This document shows positions 18,741 to 29,500 of a stretch of DNA of 64,000 nucleotides, piece after piece. The translations under genes and the position numbers were made by a program. This DNA comes from CAZQQU01 sp964595625 (GTDB lineage: Bacteria > Bacteroidota > Bacteroidia > Flavobacteriales > Flavobacteriaceae), in assembly GCA_964595625.1 (NCBI GenBank), contig CAZQQU010000003.1:186001-250000 (forward strand), given 5' to 3'. Under the pieces are notes generated by a model. It saw only the letters and a list, made by a program, of their open reading frames with translations, searched no databases and was not told the origin of the DNA. Position 1 is the stretch's first letter. Each line of letters starts with the position of its first letter.

Positions 18741-20972
18741 TTAAAACCAAAAACCGACACTTACATACCATTGACTTTTCAAAGTTTCGGGAGAATACGA
18801 CCAAAATAGACCTGTCGGTCCGATGTAGGTATTAGAAGTGATGCCCAGGCCAAAACCAGTATGCGGCTTGTTGTTAATCCAACCCGTGTTTAAGAATAAG
18901 CGGTCACCGACATTTGCGGCGTTAAAAACTCCCGATAGATAGGTCTTTCTATAAAATTCATAATCCAATCGGATTTTAGCCTTAAAATAGGTATCACCTC
19001 GCAAACTAGCAACGTCATACCCATAGAGGTGTACAAAATTATTCACCGGTAAATAGCCATAACCGCCTACAATAAAATCTAACGAGCTGGTCTGTTGTTT
19101 GCCAATTTTTACCCCGCCCTCGGTAGAAATTGTAACGGCCAGTCGTCGAAGGGGTTGAAATGCATACCCCAATTGGGCTTTAGCGATCGAAAATTGATCT
19201 TGATTGGCATATAATCCAGTGGTGAAGGCATAAAAATTAAATTTTCCTTCAAAAAAACCTCCCTGGGTGGGAAAATATTTATTGTCGCGATTGTCGAGTT
19301 TGAGATTGCCATAGAGGCTAAAATAATTGGTGTTTTCAAATACCGAACGGTTATCCGAACTTTCTTCCGCTAAGGTTTCTGAATCAAAAAGGATGTGTTT
19401 GTGTTCCACGCCCACTCCCAACAAATAAATTTGTTGAAACAATGTTTGTACATAAAATTGATTGGTCAAGGTTTGATGTTTTAGCTGAATGCTTGAAATA
19501 TCACTGCTATAGCCTTCGGTTATTAAACTCGGAAACAAGGCAAAGGGTACATTTCGTTTAAATTTGTTCAAACTCGAATGTACTCCGTAGCTCAAGTGAA
19601 ATCCTTTATCTACATAATAGTCAAAATTGTACCGAAGATTGTCCCCCACGATAAAATCAAAAGCAGCCACATCACTTCGTTGAAACAGATTTTTTCGGGT
19701 GATGTTAATCAGGGCGGCGGTTTTGTATAAATCGTCATAATGCAATGCCAGTCGCAAAAAGGTTTTGTTTTGATTTTCGTAAATATTGAAATACAATTCG
19801 TTGTTGCCGGCATGATTTTTTTTGAAATAATAATCAATTTGATTAAAGTTTCCCGTAGCCGCTAAGTTGTTTAATCCCTCACTGAGCTTAACGTAGGTCG
19901 TGTTAAAGGGTTCTTTAAGTTTTAGTTTCCCCAAGATATACGAACGGGTATAAAACTTGTTATTCATCACATGGATATCGTCAATAAATAAGGAGTCTGA
20001 ACGGTGTTTTTGGATCGGTTCACGAAGAGGACGGTTTTGCAAACGTGCAATCGAGTCCAGTGCATCTTTAAACATGAGTGCACGTTCTCTCCCCGACTGT
20101 ATAATTTCTTCTCCCCGACCAAAAGAAACCACCGAAAACGAGCTGATATCGGGCTGTATATAGATATCGGTGAGAGTTCTCTTTTCAAGCATATCGTTAT
20201 ACGTACGATAATTGCTTATTTGAGTCAGTATATCAAAAGCTGAGCGGAGGTTTTCCCGACTCTGTAAGGTATCTTGTACATCTACTCCGATAACAATATC
20301 AACCCCTTTTTCACGTAATAGGGTAATGGGGTAATTATCTACCACGCCTCCATCAATCAATATTTTATTGTCGATTTCTATCGGACTAAATACGGAAGGA
20401 AGAGAACCGCTGGCTCGCATCACTTGGGGTAAATAACCCCGGTCTAGCTTAACCGGTTTGCCGGTTTCTATATCGGTTGCTATACAAAAAAAAGGTATGG
20501 GTAACTCCGAAAAATCTTCGATATGGTTGACGTGCTCAGTCAAGCGGGAGAATAAATTGTACACATTTTGACCGCGTGATAAAGACGAAGGTAATGTAAT
20601 TTTAAAATGGTCAAAAGGCAGGGTAATTACATATTTTTCCGAGTCGTTTTTTTCGTAGAAAGTTTTAGCGTTTCGGGGGAGGTTATCTTGAATGAGTGTT
20701 TCAAAATGGATGGTTTTAAAAATCGAGTCCAATTCTTTAGCTGAGTACCCGGAAGCGTACAATCCGCCGATAATGGCCCCCATACTGGTACCGGCTATAT
20801 AATCTATTTGAATGCCCGCTTCATCAATAACTTCTAATACACCGATATGTGCCAATCCCTTGGCTCCTCCTCCACTCAATACCAATCCCACTTTTACCTC
20901 CTTTTTTTGTTGTGAAAAAAGAGGTAAAGCAAGTAGTAAGGTGAGTCCTATCAACAGTGGTTTCACACTCAT
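18741..20972 (-). CDS. Patatin-like phospholipase fused to an outer-membrane beta-barrel domain
   Basis: A 743-residue protein with a signal peptide (cleavage near FSQQ, residue 22). The patatin domain comes first: oxyanion loop SGGGAKGLAHIG, nucleophile elbow GTSMG and catalytic Asp in GGVVDNYP. A POTRA-like part around residues 330-400 and a C-terminal BamA/Omp85-type barrel ending ...VSVGFWF follow. It should be displayed at the outer membrane and hydrolyse acyl esters. Its ATG overlaps the uvrC stop by 4 bases (ATGA), so it is translated with uvrC. Confidence 0.95.
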   Translation of the reverse strand: MSVKPLLIGLTLLLALPLFSQQKKEVKVGLVLSGGGAKGLAHIGVLEVIDEAGIQIDYIAGTSMGAIIGGLYASGYSAKELDSIFKTIHFETLIQDNLPRNAKTFYEKNDSEKYVITLPFDHFKITLPSSLSRGQNVYNLFSRLTEHVNHIEDFSELPIPFFCIATDIETGKPVKLDRGYLPQVMRASGSLPSVFSPIEIDNKILIDGGVVDNYPITLLREKGVDIVIGVDVQDTLQSRENLRSAFDILTQISNYRTYNDMLEKRTLTDIYIQPDISSFSVVSFGRGEEIIQSGRERALMFKDALDSIARLQNRPLREPIQKHRSDSLFIDDIHVMNNKFYTRSYILGKLKLKEPFNTTYVKLSEGLNNLAATGNFNQIDYYFKKNHAGNNELYFNIYENQNKTFLRLALHYDDLYKTAALINITRKNLFQRSDVAAFDFIVGDNLRYNFDYYVDKGFHLSYGVHSSLNKFKRNVPFALFPSLITEGYSSDISSIQLKHQTLTNQFYVQTLFQQIYLLGVGVEHKHILFDSETLAEESSDNRSVFENTNYFSLYGNLKLDNRDNKYFPTQGGFFEGKFNFYAFTTGLYANQDQFSIAKAQLGYAFQPLRRLAVTISTEGGVKIGKQQTSSLDFIVGGYGYLPVNNFVHLYGYDVASLRGDTYFKAKIRLDYEFYRKTYLSGVFNAANVGDRLFLNTGWINNKPHTGFGLGITSNTYIGPTGLFWSYSPETLKSQWYVSVGFWF

Positions 20973-22756
20973 TCCGTATAATGTTTTTTAATCTTTTCAG
21001 CTCGATGGGCACCGATGACTTCCGTAAGCTCCTCTAGAGTAGCTGCGGCAATTCTTTTGGTGCTTTTAAAATGTTTTAGGAGGGTCACTACCGTTTTTTC
21101 GCCGATGCCGGGTAGGGTACCTAACTCTGATTGAAAGGTGTCCGCACTTCTTTTGTTGCGATGAAAAGTCAACCCAAACCGGTGTGCTTCGTTGCGAAGT
21201 TGTTGGATAATTTTTAAAGTTTCTGATTTTTTGTCCAAATACAAAGGCACCGGATCGTCGGGGAAAAATAACTCTTCCAAGCGTTTTGCAATTCCTAGGA
21301 TGGCAATTTTGTGGCGTAAGCCTAATTTTTCCAAACTTTTTAAGGCCGATGATAATTGTCCCTTCCCTCCATCTATGATGATTAATTGAGGCAGGGGTTG
21401 CTTTTCGTCGAGCATCCTTTTATAGCGCCTATAAACCACTTCTTCCATAGATGCAAAATCGTTGGGTCCGGTTACGGTTTTGATATTAAATTTTCGGTAG
21501 TCCTTTTTGCTGGGTTTTCCGTCTTTAAATACCACACAAGCTGCAACTGGATGACTTCCTTGGATGTTTGAATTATCAAAACACTCAATATGTCGCGGCT
21601 CTTCAGCCAACCTTAAATCTTTCTGCATCTGTGCCATCAGTCGGTTGGTGTGCCGTTCTGGGTCGGTGATTTTTATTTGTTTGAAGCGCTCCATCCGGAA
21701 AAATTTAGCATTTCGCTCGGATAAATCCAAGATACTTTTTTTATCGCCCGCCTTCGGAATGTGTATTTTGATACCCTCGCCGATTTTCACCTTAAAAGGT
21801 ACGTAAATTTCTTTGGATTGTGACTGAAATCGTTGCCAAATTTCTACAATGGCTAATTCAAGTAATTCCCGATCGGTTTCGTCTAATTTTTTTTTGATTT
21901 CCATCGTGTGTGAGCGAACAATGGCACCGTAAGCGATTTGCAAAAAATTGACATAACCGAAACTTTCGTCTGAAACTATGGAAAACACATCGACGTGGGA
22001 GATTTTGGGATTAACAACGGTTGATTTGGATTGGTAATTTTCGAGCACTTCAATTTTTTCTTTGAGTCGTTGAGCATCTTCAAACTGAAGATTGTCTGCA
22101 TAGGTTCTCATTTGGTTTCTAAACCGTTGTAAGGAGGCTTTAAAATTACCCCGTAAAATTTCGCGAATCGCTTCTATGTTGTCGTTGTAATCGGCCGCAG
22201 ATTGGTTAGCTACACAAGGCGCAAAACAATTGCCCAAGTGGTATTCCAAGCAGACTTTATACTTACCGGACCGTATTTTTTCTTCCGACAAATCGTAATT
22301 GCAGGTCCGTAATGGGTAGAGTTCTTTAATTAAATCCAACAGGGTATGAACGGTTTTCATACTGGTGTAGGGACCAAAATATTCAGAGCCGTCTTTAATC
22401 ATACGCCGGGTGGTGAAAATTCTCGGAAAACGTTCGTTTTTAATACATAACCACGGGTAGGTTTTATCGTCCTTCAGCATGACGTTATACCGGGGTTGGT
22501 ATTTTTTAATCAGATTGTTTTCCAACAACAAGGCATCGCTTTCGGTAGGAACTACTATATGCTCAATTCGTTGAATTTTTTTTACCAAGACAGCGGTTTT
22601 TCCTAAGGTATTTTTAGAAAAATAAGAAGCTACCCTTTTTTTGAGGTTTTTGGCCTTGCCTACATACAATATTTTATTGTTTTTATCAAAATATTGATAG
22701 ACACCCGGGCTGTCAGGAAGCGTACTGATTTGTATGTCGAGCGGCGTGGTTTTCAC
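20969..22756 (-). CDS. uvrC: UvrABC system protein C (excinuclease subunit C)
   Basis: About 595 residues when started at the GTG at 22756 (VKTTPLD); a TTG at 22771 would add five residues. It has the GIY-YIG nuclease domain at the N-terminus (GVYQYFD ... ILYVGKAKNLKKR), then a Cys-rich segment, the UVR motif, the RNase H-like C-terminal nuclease (HIECFDNSNIQG, IIIDGGKGQ) and tandem helix-hairpin-helix motifs (GTLPGIGEKT). It makes the two incisions around bulky DNA lesions in nucleotide excision repair. It heads the operon that continues into the patatin gene. Confidence 0.97.
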   Translation of the reverse strand: MKTTPLDIQISTLPDSPGVYQYFDKNNKILYVGKAKNLKKRVASYFSKNTLGKTAVLVKKIQRIEHIVVPTESDALLLENNLIKKYQPRYNVMLKDDKTYPWLCIKNERFPRIFTTRRMIKDGSEYFGPYTSMKTVHTLLDLIKELYPLRTCNYDLSEEKIRSGKYKVCLEYHLGNCFAPCVANQSAADYNDNIEAIREILRGNFKASLQRFRNQMRTYADNLQFEDAQRLKEKIEVLENYQSKSTVVNPKISHVDVFSIVSDESFGYVNFLQIAYGAIVRSHTMEIKKKLDETDRELLELAIVEIWQRFQSQSKEIYVPFKVKIGEGIKIHIPKAGDKKSILDLSERNAKFFRMERFKQIKITDPERHTNRLMAQMQKDLRLAEEPRHIECFDNSNIQGSHPVAACVVFKDGKPSKKDYRKFNIKTVTGPNDFASMEEVVYRRYKRMLDEKQPLPQLIIIDGGKGQLSSALKSLEKLGLRHKIAILGIAKRLEELFFPDDPVPLYLDKKSETLKIIQQLRNEAHRFGLTFHRNKRSADTFQSELGTLPGIGEKTVVTLLKHFKSTKRIAAATLEELTEVIGAHRAEKIKKHYTE

Positions 22757-22969
22757 AAGGTAAATATACAAGAAAATCTACCCAACGGAGTAGTTTGCTG
22801 GCTAAATCCTTTAGCTAAAAGGTATCCCTTACGGGAAATCACGAAAGAGTTTTAATCCGGCATCGGGGGGTTGTGATGACTAGTCAGCGTTCCCATTACT
22901 ATAATTTTAAAGACCCTTTCTTTTTCTTTTTCGCGAAAGCGGAGGCCCTTCCACTAAACTCTAATTGTC

Positions 22970-22977
22970 TATCTTTG
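22970..22977 (+). promoter_or_regulatory. TAnnTTTG promoter box of dapD
   Basis: TATCTTTG ends 16 bases before the dapD ATG. A matching upstream TTG at the usual distance is not evident. Just upstream, at 22927-22942, lies a copy of the TTTTCGCGAAAGCG half-palindrome. Confidence 0.45.
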
Positions 22978-22993
22978 TGAAAATTCTTTTTCT

Positions 22994-23809
22994 ATGAAAT
23001 CGTTACAAACAACTATAGAACAAGCGTGGGAAAACCGCGACTTATTAGCACTGCCCGAAACCTCTGCAGCCATTCGGAAAGTTATTGATTTACTGGATGT
23101 GGGCGAGTTGCGAGTAGCTAGCCCAACCGCTTCGGGGTGGGAGGTTCATGAGTGGGTAAAAAAAGCGGTGGTTTTGTATTTTCCCATTCAGAAAATGGAG
23201 GTTTTGGAAGCCGGAATTTTTGAATACCACGACAAAATTCCTTTAAAACGTGACTATCTTCAAAAAGGAGTTCGCGTAGTACCTCCGGCGGTTGCTCGCC
23301 ATGGAGCCTATATCTCATCGGGAGTTATACTCATGCCCAGTTACGTCAATATTGGTGCTTATGTTGATTCAGGTACCATGGTCGATACCTGGGCGACCGT
23401 AGGTAGTTGTGCCCAGATTGGAAAAAATGTGCATTTGAGCGGGGGTGTGGGCATCGGCGGGGTTTTAGAACCCTTACAAGCCGCCCCGGTAATCGTAGAA
23501 GACAACGCTTTTATCGGTTCGCGTTGTATAGTGGTTGAAGGAATCCGAATCGAAAGAGAAGCGGTTTTAGGAGCCAATGTAGTGCTGACGGCCTCTACCA
23601 AAATCATAGATGTTACTGGGAGTACACCGGTCGAAATCACCGGTTATGTACCTGCTCGATCGGTGGTGATTCCGGGGAGTTATACCAAAACCTTTCCGGC
23701 CGGGGAATTTCAAGTGCCCTGTGCATTGATTATTGGTCAGCGGAAAGAGAGCACCGATAAAAAAACCTCGTTGAACGATGCGTTACGAGAATTTAATGTA
23801 GCCGTATAA
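22994..23809 (+). CDS. dapD: 2,3,4,5-tetrahydropyridine-2,6-dicarboxylate N-succinyltransferase
   Basis: A 271-residue left-handed beta-helix acyltransferase. The hexapeptide repeats are clear from residue 95 on (GAYISSGVILMPSYVNIG, GVGIGGVLEPLQ, FIGSRCIVVEGI). The N-terminal helical part and the C-terminal tail are also family-like. It transfers succinyl from succinyl-CoA in the lysine/diaminopimelate pathway, so it feeds murein synthesis. It is transcribed from its own promoter and followed 47 bases later by mnmE. Confidence 0.96.
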   Translation: MKSLQTTIEQAWENRDLLALPETSAAIRKVIDLLDVGELRVASPTASGWEVHEWVKKAVVLYFPIQKMEVLEAGIFEYHDKIPLKRDYLQKGVRVVPPAVARHGAYISSGVILMPSYVNIGAYVDSGTMVDTWATVGSCAQIGKNVHLSGGVGIGGVLEPLQAAPVIVEDNAFIGSRCIVVEGIRIEREAVLGANVVLTASTKIIDVTGSTPVEITGYVPARSVVIPGSYTKTFPAGEFQVPCALIIGQRKESTDKKTSLNDALREFNVAV

Positions 23810-23856
23810 ACCCTTGGTTAGAATCGCGCCCCGCGGATAATTTTTGTCTATCTCCT

Positions 23857-25287
23857 ATGATTTCATCAGACACTATTTGTGCGACAGCAACCGCTCCGGG
23901 AACCGGAGCGTTAGGGATTATCCGAATTTCGGGGAAAGAGGCAATTGCAATAACCAATCGTATTTTTAAAGGGAAAGATTTGGAGCAAGTCGCTTCGCAT
24001 ACCGTCCATTATGGATTTATTGTAGAATCTCAAAAGCTTTCAGCGCCAATAACGACCCGGCCAATCCCACCCGAAAAATCTTCGGTATCGTCTAACGCTC
24101 TGATTATTGACGAAGTGATGGTGACCGTTTTTCGAGCTCCCAAAACTTTTACTGCCGAGGATTTGGTAGAAATAACTTGTCACGGTTCGCCGTATATCCA
24201 AGAACAAATTATAAGCTTATTGCTTAAAAACGGATGCAGATTGGCGCAGCCCGGCGAATTTACCCAACGGGCTTTTCTAAACGGACGCATTGATTTGGTG
24301 CAAGCCGAAGCAGTAGCCGATTTAATCGCAGCCGAAAACAAAGCCAGCCATGAAATTGCCCTTAATCAAATGCGGGGCGGCATCAGTAACGACTTGCAAC
24401 AAGTGCGTGAAAAACTAATTCACTTTACGGCCTTAATCGAACTCGAACTTGATTTTACGGAAGAGGACGTAGAATTTGCTAATCGGGACGAATTACGGGC
24501 CTTGATTCAGGATTTACAGGTCCAAATACAAAAGCTGCTGGCCACCTTTGAATATGGTAACGCCATCAAAAATGGGGTGCCTGTGGCCATTATCGGCAAA
24601 CCCAATGCGGGCAAATCCACCCTTCTCAATGCTTTGGTAAACGAAGAAAGAGCGATTGTCAGCGATATTGCAGGTACGACACGCGATGTGATCGAAGAAA
24701 CCGTCCATTTACAAGGTATTACTTTTCGGTTTATCGATACGGCGGGTATTCGTCAAACGCAAGATCAAATTGAGGCGATCGGTGTCGAAAAGGCCAAGGA
24801 AAAATTACAACAAGCTCGGGTTGTGATCCATTTGTACGAGCAAGACCTCAGCATTTTGGACGAACTAGCTTCTCAACTGGAGGGTAAAATTGTGTTTAAT
24901 TTGCTGAGTAAATCCGATAAAAACAGTAAGTCGGACGAATACTTTGAACAATTACAGAAGGAATTTCCCCAGTATCATCATTTTGGAATTTCGGTCAAAA
25001 CCGGGTATCACCTGGACCGTCTTCAAACAGCATTGGTTCGCTCCATTACTTCCGGTGTGGACCATCAGGCCGTAATAATCACCAATCTCAGACACAAGGA
25101 AGCTTTGGAAAAAACCCAAAATGCTTTACAAGAAACCCAACAGGGATTGGATTTGGAACTTTCCGGAGATTTATTGGCCATTCATTTAAAAGAAGCCCTT
25201 TATTATTTAGGTAGTATTACCGGCCAAATAGATGTAGATACCGATATATTAGGAACTATTTTTGGGAAATTTTGTATCGGGAAATAA
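23857..25287 (+). CDS. mnmE: tRNA uridine-5-carboxymethylaminomethyl(34) synthesis GTPase MnmE
   Basis: The 476-residue protein has a folate-binding N-terminal domain (GTGALGIIRISG, the GEFTQRAFLNGRIDL block), a helical domain, and an inserted G domain with GKPNAGKST, DIAGTTRD and DTAG. The C-terminus ends FGKFCIGK with the essential Cys. With MnmG it modifies U34 of tRNAs reading split codon boxes. Residues about 50-68 form a slightly longer loop than I expect, rich in Pro and Ser. It is the last core gene before the accessory segment. Confidence 0.97.
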   Translation: MISSDTICATATAPGTGALGIIRISGKEAIAITNRIFKGKDLEQVASHTVHYGFIVESQKLSAPITTRPIPPEKSSVSSNALIIDEVMVTVFRAPKTFTAEDLVEITCHGSPYIQEQIISLLLKNGCRLAQPGEFTQRAFLNGRIDLVQAEAVADLIAAENKASHEIALNQMRGGISNDLQQVREKLIHFTALIELELDFTEEDVEFANRDELRALIQDLQVQIQKLLATFEYGNAIKNGVPVAIIGKPNAGKSTLLNALVNEERAIVSDIAGTTRDVIEETVHLQGITFRFIDTAGIRQTQDQIEAIGVEKAKEKLQQARVVIHLYEQDLSILDELASQLEGKIVFNLLSKSDKNSKSDEYFEQLQKEFPQYHHFGISVKTGYHLDRLQTALVRSITSGVDHQAVIITNLRHKEALEKTQNALQETQQGLDLELSGDLLAIHLKEALYYLGSITGQIDVDTDILGTIFGKFCIGK

Positions 25288-25441
25288 TCGTATCTCATAA
25301 TTCGATTCTCAATAGGATTAGCCCCTATCAATTGATGAAATAGTATGAAAAAGTATAGATCGGTAAAAATTTCGCATATAGCGATTAAATAATTTATATA
25401 TTTACCTCTTTTTAATATCAAAATCTCTAACTTTATTCTCT

Positions 25442-26257
25442 ATGGAAAGACGAAATTTTTTAAAAAGCGTAGGTATATTAGGAACTGCTTTAGCACTTCC
25501 TAAACTTATATATGCTGCCACTTCTAAGGAAGCTCTTTATTTGACATGGGATTATGCCGGAAGTTTTACTACGAATGGAGAATTTGTAGAAATGCATTTC
25601 TCGGTTAATCCAGCAACTATTCAATCGAAATACAAAAATGAACAAGTGGATGTTTGTTTTTATGAAAATGATAAAAAAATACGCGTTCCTTTTACTATAG
25701 TATCCGATGGAAGTACCAATAACGGTAATGTTTGGTACACTTGGAATGGTACAGCTAAACCCCAAGATTCCCAGTACAACGATTTGTTTTTTTTGCATAA
25801 AGGTAGATTAACATTTTCATTTTTAGTAGCTGGACCAAAATATTGGGAAGATGAGTTAAATCTTGAAGAAGTTTACATTGTAAAAAATGGGAGACGTATT
25901 GCTACTTTAAAGAAAAGTAAAGATGAGTTTGAGGATATGGATTGCTTTCTTACTTCTGCCTGTGTACACCACAAAGGGTTGGCAGACGATTGCATGGAAT
26001 TGACGCAATTACGTCAATTACGTGAGACCTATATGCGTCATGATAAAGTATTTCAACCCTTGTTGGACGAATACCAAGTAATAGCTCCTAAAATGTTACA
26101 AAAAATCAATCGTGCGGCCAATAAAGAGGAAATTTTAGATTGTATCTATCATCAATTGATTCAACCCTCGTTGAGTCATATACAATCGAATGAACCCTTA
26201 AAAGCTATTGAACATTATTATCAATTTGTAACCCTTATGAAACAAGAGTATTTATAA
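25442..26257 (+). CDS. Secreted protein with Tat-like signal and C-terminal CFI-box-like Cys domain
   Basis: A 271-residue protein. The N-terminus ERRNFLKSVG followed by a hydrophobic stretch ending YAA fits a twin-arginine signal; Sec export is possible. Residues 30-160 look like a beta-sandwich with no family I can name. At 168-198 lies CFLTSACV ... ADDCMELTQLRQLRETYM, with Cys168, Cys174 and Cys184. This resembles the CFI-box type domain (CxxTxAC ... DDCxEL..LRxFRDxY) seen at the C-terminus of diverse bacterial and phage-linked proteins of unknown function. The gene is AT-rich, stands between mnmE and a type I restriction locus, and its neighbours on either side are 154 and 337 bases away. 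Function is unknown. Confidence 0.7.
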   Translation: MERRNFLKSVGILGTALALPKLIYAATSKEALYLTWDYAGSFTTNGEFVEMHFSVNPATIQSKYKNEQVDVCFYENDKKIRVPFTIVSDGSTNNGNVWYTWNGTAKPQDSQYNDLFFLHKGRLTFSFLVAGPKYWEDELNLEEVYIVKNGRRIATLKKSKDEFEDMDCFLTSACVHHKGLADDCMELTQLRQLRETYMRHDKVFQPLLDEYQVIAPKMLQKINRAANKEEILDCIYHQLIQPSLSHIQSNEPLKAIEHYYQFVTLMKQEYL

Positions 26258-26594
26258 TAGGCAAGTGTTGTACGCTTCTTAGAGGGGGCGCGCCATGTTG
26301 TTTGAAATTAATCTTAAAATTCATTGGGAGCAAACTTATAAGTTGAAAGATCAGTTTTATAATCAGATTTTTTAACTATGGCTTGCATTTATATTTAATT
26401 CATTATTCAATATCAAATAGAAGGTTTAATTAGGTATATATTTACAAATTGTTCTAATAACAAACCCGTCCATACTGTTTCTTTAAACAATCTCCTGATT
26501 CGCTGAAAGTGTAAAAATAACTTTGAAGTATTCTTAAATTGTATTTTCTTTTTCATTTTAACATTTCATATATTAACACCCCAATACTTTTTAC
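26258..26594. other. AT-rich intergenic leader upstream of hsdR
   Basis: No convincing gene. It contains a GC spike with the palindrome GGCGCGCC (26287-26294) in otherwise very AT-rich DNA, and a 26-codon open frame (26295-26375) that I do not regard as a gene. The last 100 bases are T-rich and presumably hold the hsdR promoter, but no clear TTG/TAnnTTTG pair is seen. Confidence 0.4.
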
Positions 26595-29500
26595 ATGAAA
26601 TTCAACGAAGATACTCGAGTTAAAATACCAGCCATATTACATTTAATAAGATTAGGGTATCATTACATACCCCATCACAAACAAGATAGAATAATAGAGA
26701 ATAACATTTTTCCAGGTATTTTCACTCCTAAGATTGCAGCACTTAACAATATTACCGAAGCAGAAGCAAAACGTATCTTGGAAGAAATCAATCTAGAATT
26801 AGATTACGAAGATTTAGGAAAGAAGTTTTACGAAAGATTAACTGCGAGATCGGGCATTAAATTGATTGATTTTGACAATTTCGATAATAACGAATTTCAT
26901 ATTACGACAGAATTAAGCTGTATAGCTGGTGATGAAGAATTCCGTCCTGATATCACGGTGTTAATTAATGGAATGCCATTGGCTTTTATAGAAGTTAAAA
27001 AACCGCATAATAAAGATGGTGTATTAGCCGAACGCTCTCGCATTAATACACGTTTTAAAAATAAACACTTCCGCCGCTTTGTAAACGTTACACAATTATT
27101 GATTTTCTCTAATAATATGGAATACGAAGACGGTGTGACAGATCCTATATTCGGAGCTTTTTACGGTACAGCAGCATATGGTGATGTGCATTTTAACTAT
27201 TTCCGTGAAGATCCCGATTATCCTGTAAAACAAGTTTTATCAACTATCTCAGATGAACAAGAAAATGCGATTTTAAAAGATAATAACCTTTCAGTTATCA
27301 AGCATAATCCAGAGTTTATAACTAATAAGGATGAACGTACTCCTACCAATCGCATTTTGACTTCACTGTTAAGCAGAGAACGTCTGGCTTTCATTTTAGA
27401 GTTCGCTATTGCTTATGTAGAAGAAGAGCATGAGGGTAAAGTATCCCGACAAAAACATATCATGCGCTATCCTCAACTATTTGCTACTCAAGCTATAGCT
27501 TCAAAATTAGACCAAGGGCAGGACAAGGGCATTATATGGCATACACAAGGTTCTGGTAAGACGGCTTTAGCATTTTATAATGTCAAACACCTGACGCATT
27601 TTTATGCAAAAAAACAAATTATACCTAAATTTTACTTCATCGTCGATCGTATTGATTTACTGATTCAAGCCTCTGCGGAGTTTACTAAACGTGGATTAAA
27701 GGTAAATGTGGTAAATTCGAAAGCAGATTTTATCAATGATTTACAAGTTGTAGGTGCCATCCATAACGATAGTGGTGTGCCCGAAATTACAGTAGTGAAC
27801 ATACAAAAGTTTTCCGAAGATGCTACGGTTGTAAAAGATCTTAACTATGATATTAAGGTGCAACGTGTTTTTTTCTTAGATGAGGCGCATCGTTCATACA
27901 ATCCGAAAGGTAATTTCTTAGCGAATTTAATTAACTCGGATCGTAAGGCGGTTAAAATCGCTTTGACAGGCACACCTTTACTAAAGGAAGTTGCTAAGGA
28001 ATATGATTCTAAACTGCTGTTTGGTAACTATATTCATAAGTATTACTACAATATGTCTATAGCCGATGGTTATACCTTGCGTTTGATTCGTGAAGAGATA
28101 GAAGGAAGCTTTAAGATGCAGATGCAGGAAGTTATGGATCAAATTAAGGTGATGAAAGGCGATATCTCCACGAAAGATATTTACAAGCACCCGAAATTTG
28201 CGGAGCCTTTGTTGGATTATATCTGTAATGATTTGATACAATTTCGAAAAACACAAGGAGATGCCAGTTTAGGTGGGATGGTGGTTTGTGATTCGGCAGA
28301 TCAAGCAAAAGAACTTTTTAGGTTATTCGAAGGGCGATACGGTGTACAAGAAATTCAAGCCGATGTTTTGATGGCAGCTGAACCAGCTTCAACTTACGGT
28401 TTGAAGTCTGAACCTAAACTCACGGCTGCTTTAATTTTGCATGACGAAAATGATAAAAACATTCGAAAGGAGTTGATTAAGGCTTATAAAAAAGGCTATA
28501 TCGACATCTTATTCGTTTACAATATGCTTTTGACAGGATTTGATGCCAAACGTTTGAAAAAGTTGTATTTGGCACGTGTCATACAAGACCACAATTTACT
28601 CCAAACGCTAACCCGTGTCAATCGTCCATACAAGAACTACAAATATGGATATGTAGTCGATTTTGCAGATATATCCAAAGCTTTTGATCGTACCAATCGC
28701 TTGTATTTTGATGAATTGCAAAATCAACTAGGCGATGAAATGGAACTGTATGGCAATTTGTTCAAATCTGAAGAAGAAATAAAAGCGGAAATTGAAGAAA
28801 TAAAAAATGTATTGTTTCACTACGATACCAGCAACAAAGAAATCTTCTCGCAACAAATAGCACAACTGCACGACAAAGGCGAATTATTGAAGTTGATCAA
28901 AGCTTTACGTACGGCTAAGGAATTGAAAAACCTCATCGCATTGAATGATTATGAAGCATTAGGCGGAATAGCTGATTTTGACGTTTGGAATAGGCTTTTA
29001 ATCGAGGCGCAAAACCGATTGGATAACCTGAATTTACTCGAAAGCATTGGTTCACAACAAGAAAGTCAAAACCTGTTGAATACGGCATTGGAAGATATTA
29101 TTTTCCAATTTGTAAAGGTAGATGAAAGTGAATTGGTTCTTGCGGATGAGTTTAAAGATGTTTTACGAAAAACACGAGAATCTTTGCAACAAAACTTCGA
29201 CCCAAACGATCCAGAATTTGTGACTTTGCGCGAAGAATTGGAACGTGTCTTTAAGAAGAAAAACTTATCGGAAATAGGGCAGGTAGAAATGATTGAAAAT
29301 AAAGCTTTATTAGAAAAAATTTACGATAGAGCCAAAGAACTGAATAGGAAGAACGCCTTATTGCAGGCAAAATATGAGCAGGATGCCAAATATGCCCGAA
29401 TTCATAAGCGATTGATGGAGAAAGGAACTTTGAATGCCAAAGAGATACAATTACACCGAGCACTCATGCAGGTGAAAGGTTTGATTGACGATAGGCTTTC

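Noticed and set aside
26295..26375. A 26-codon frame (MLFEINLKIHWEQ...) upstream of hsdR
   Set aside because: Too short, no recognised pattern, and frames of this size are common by chance in AT-rich DNA.
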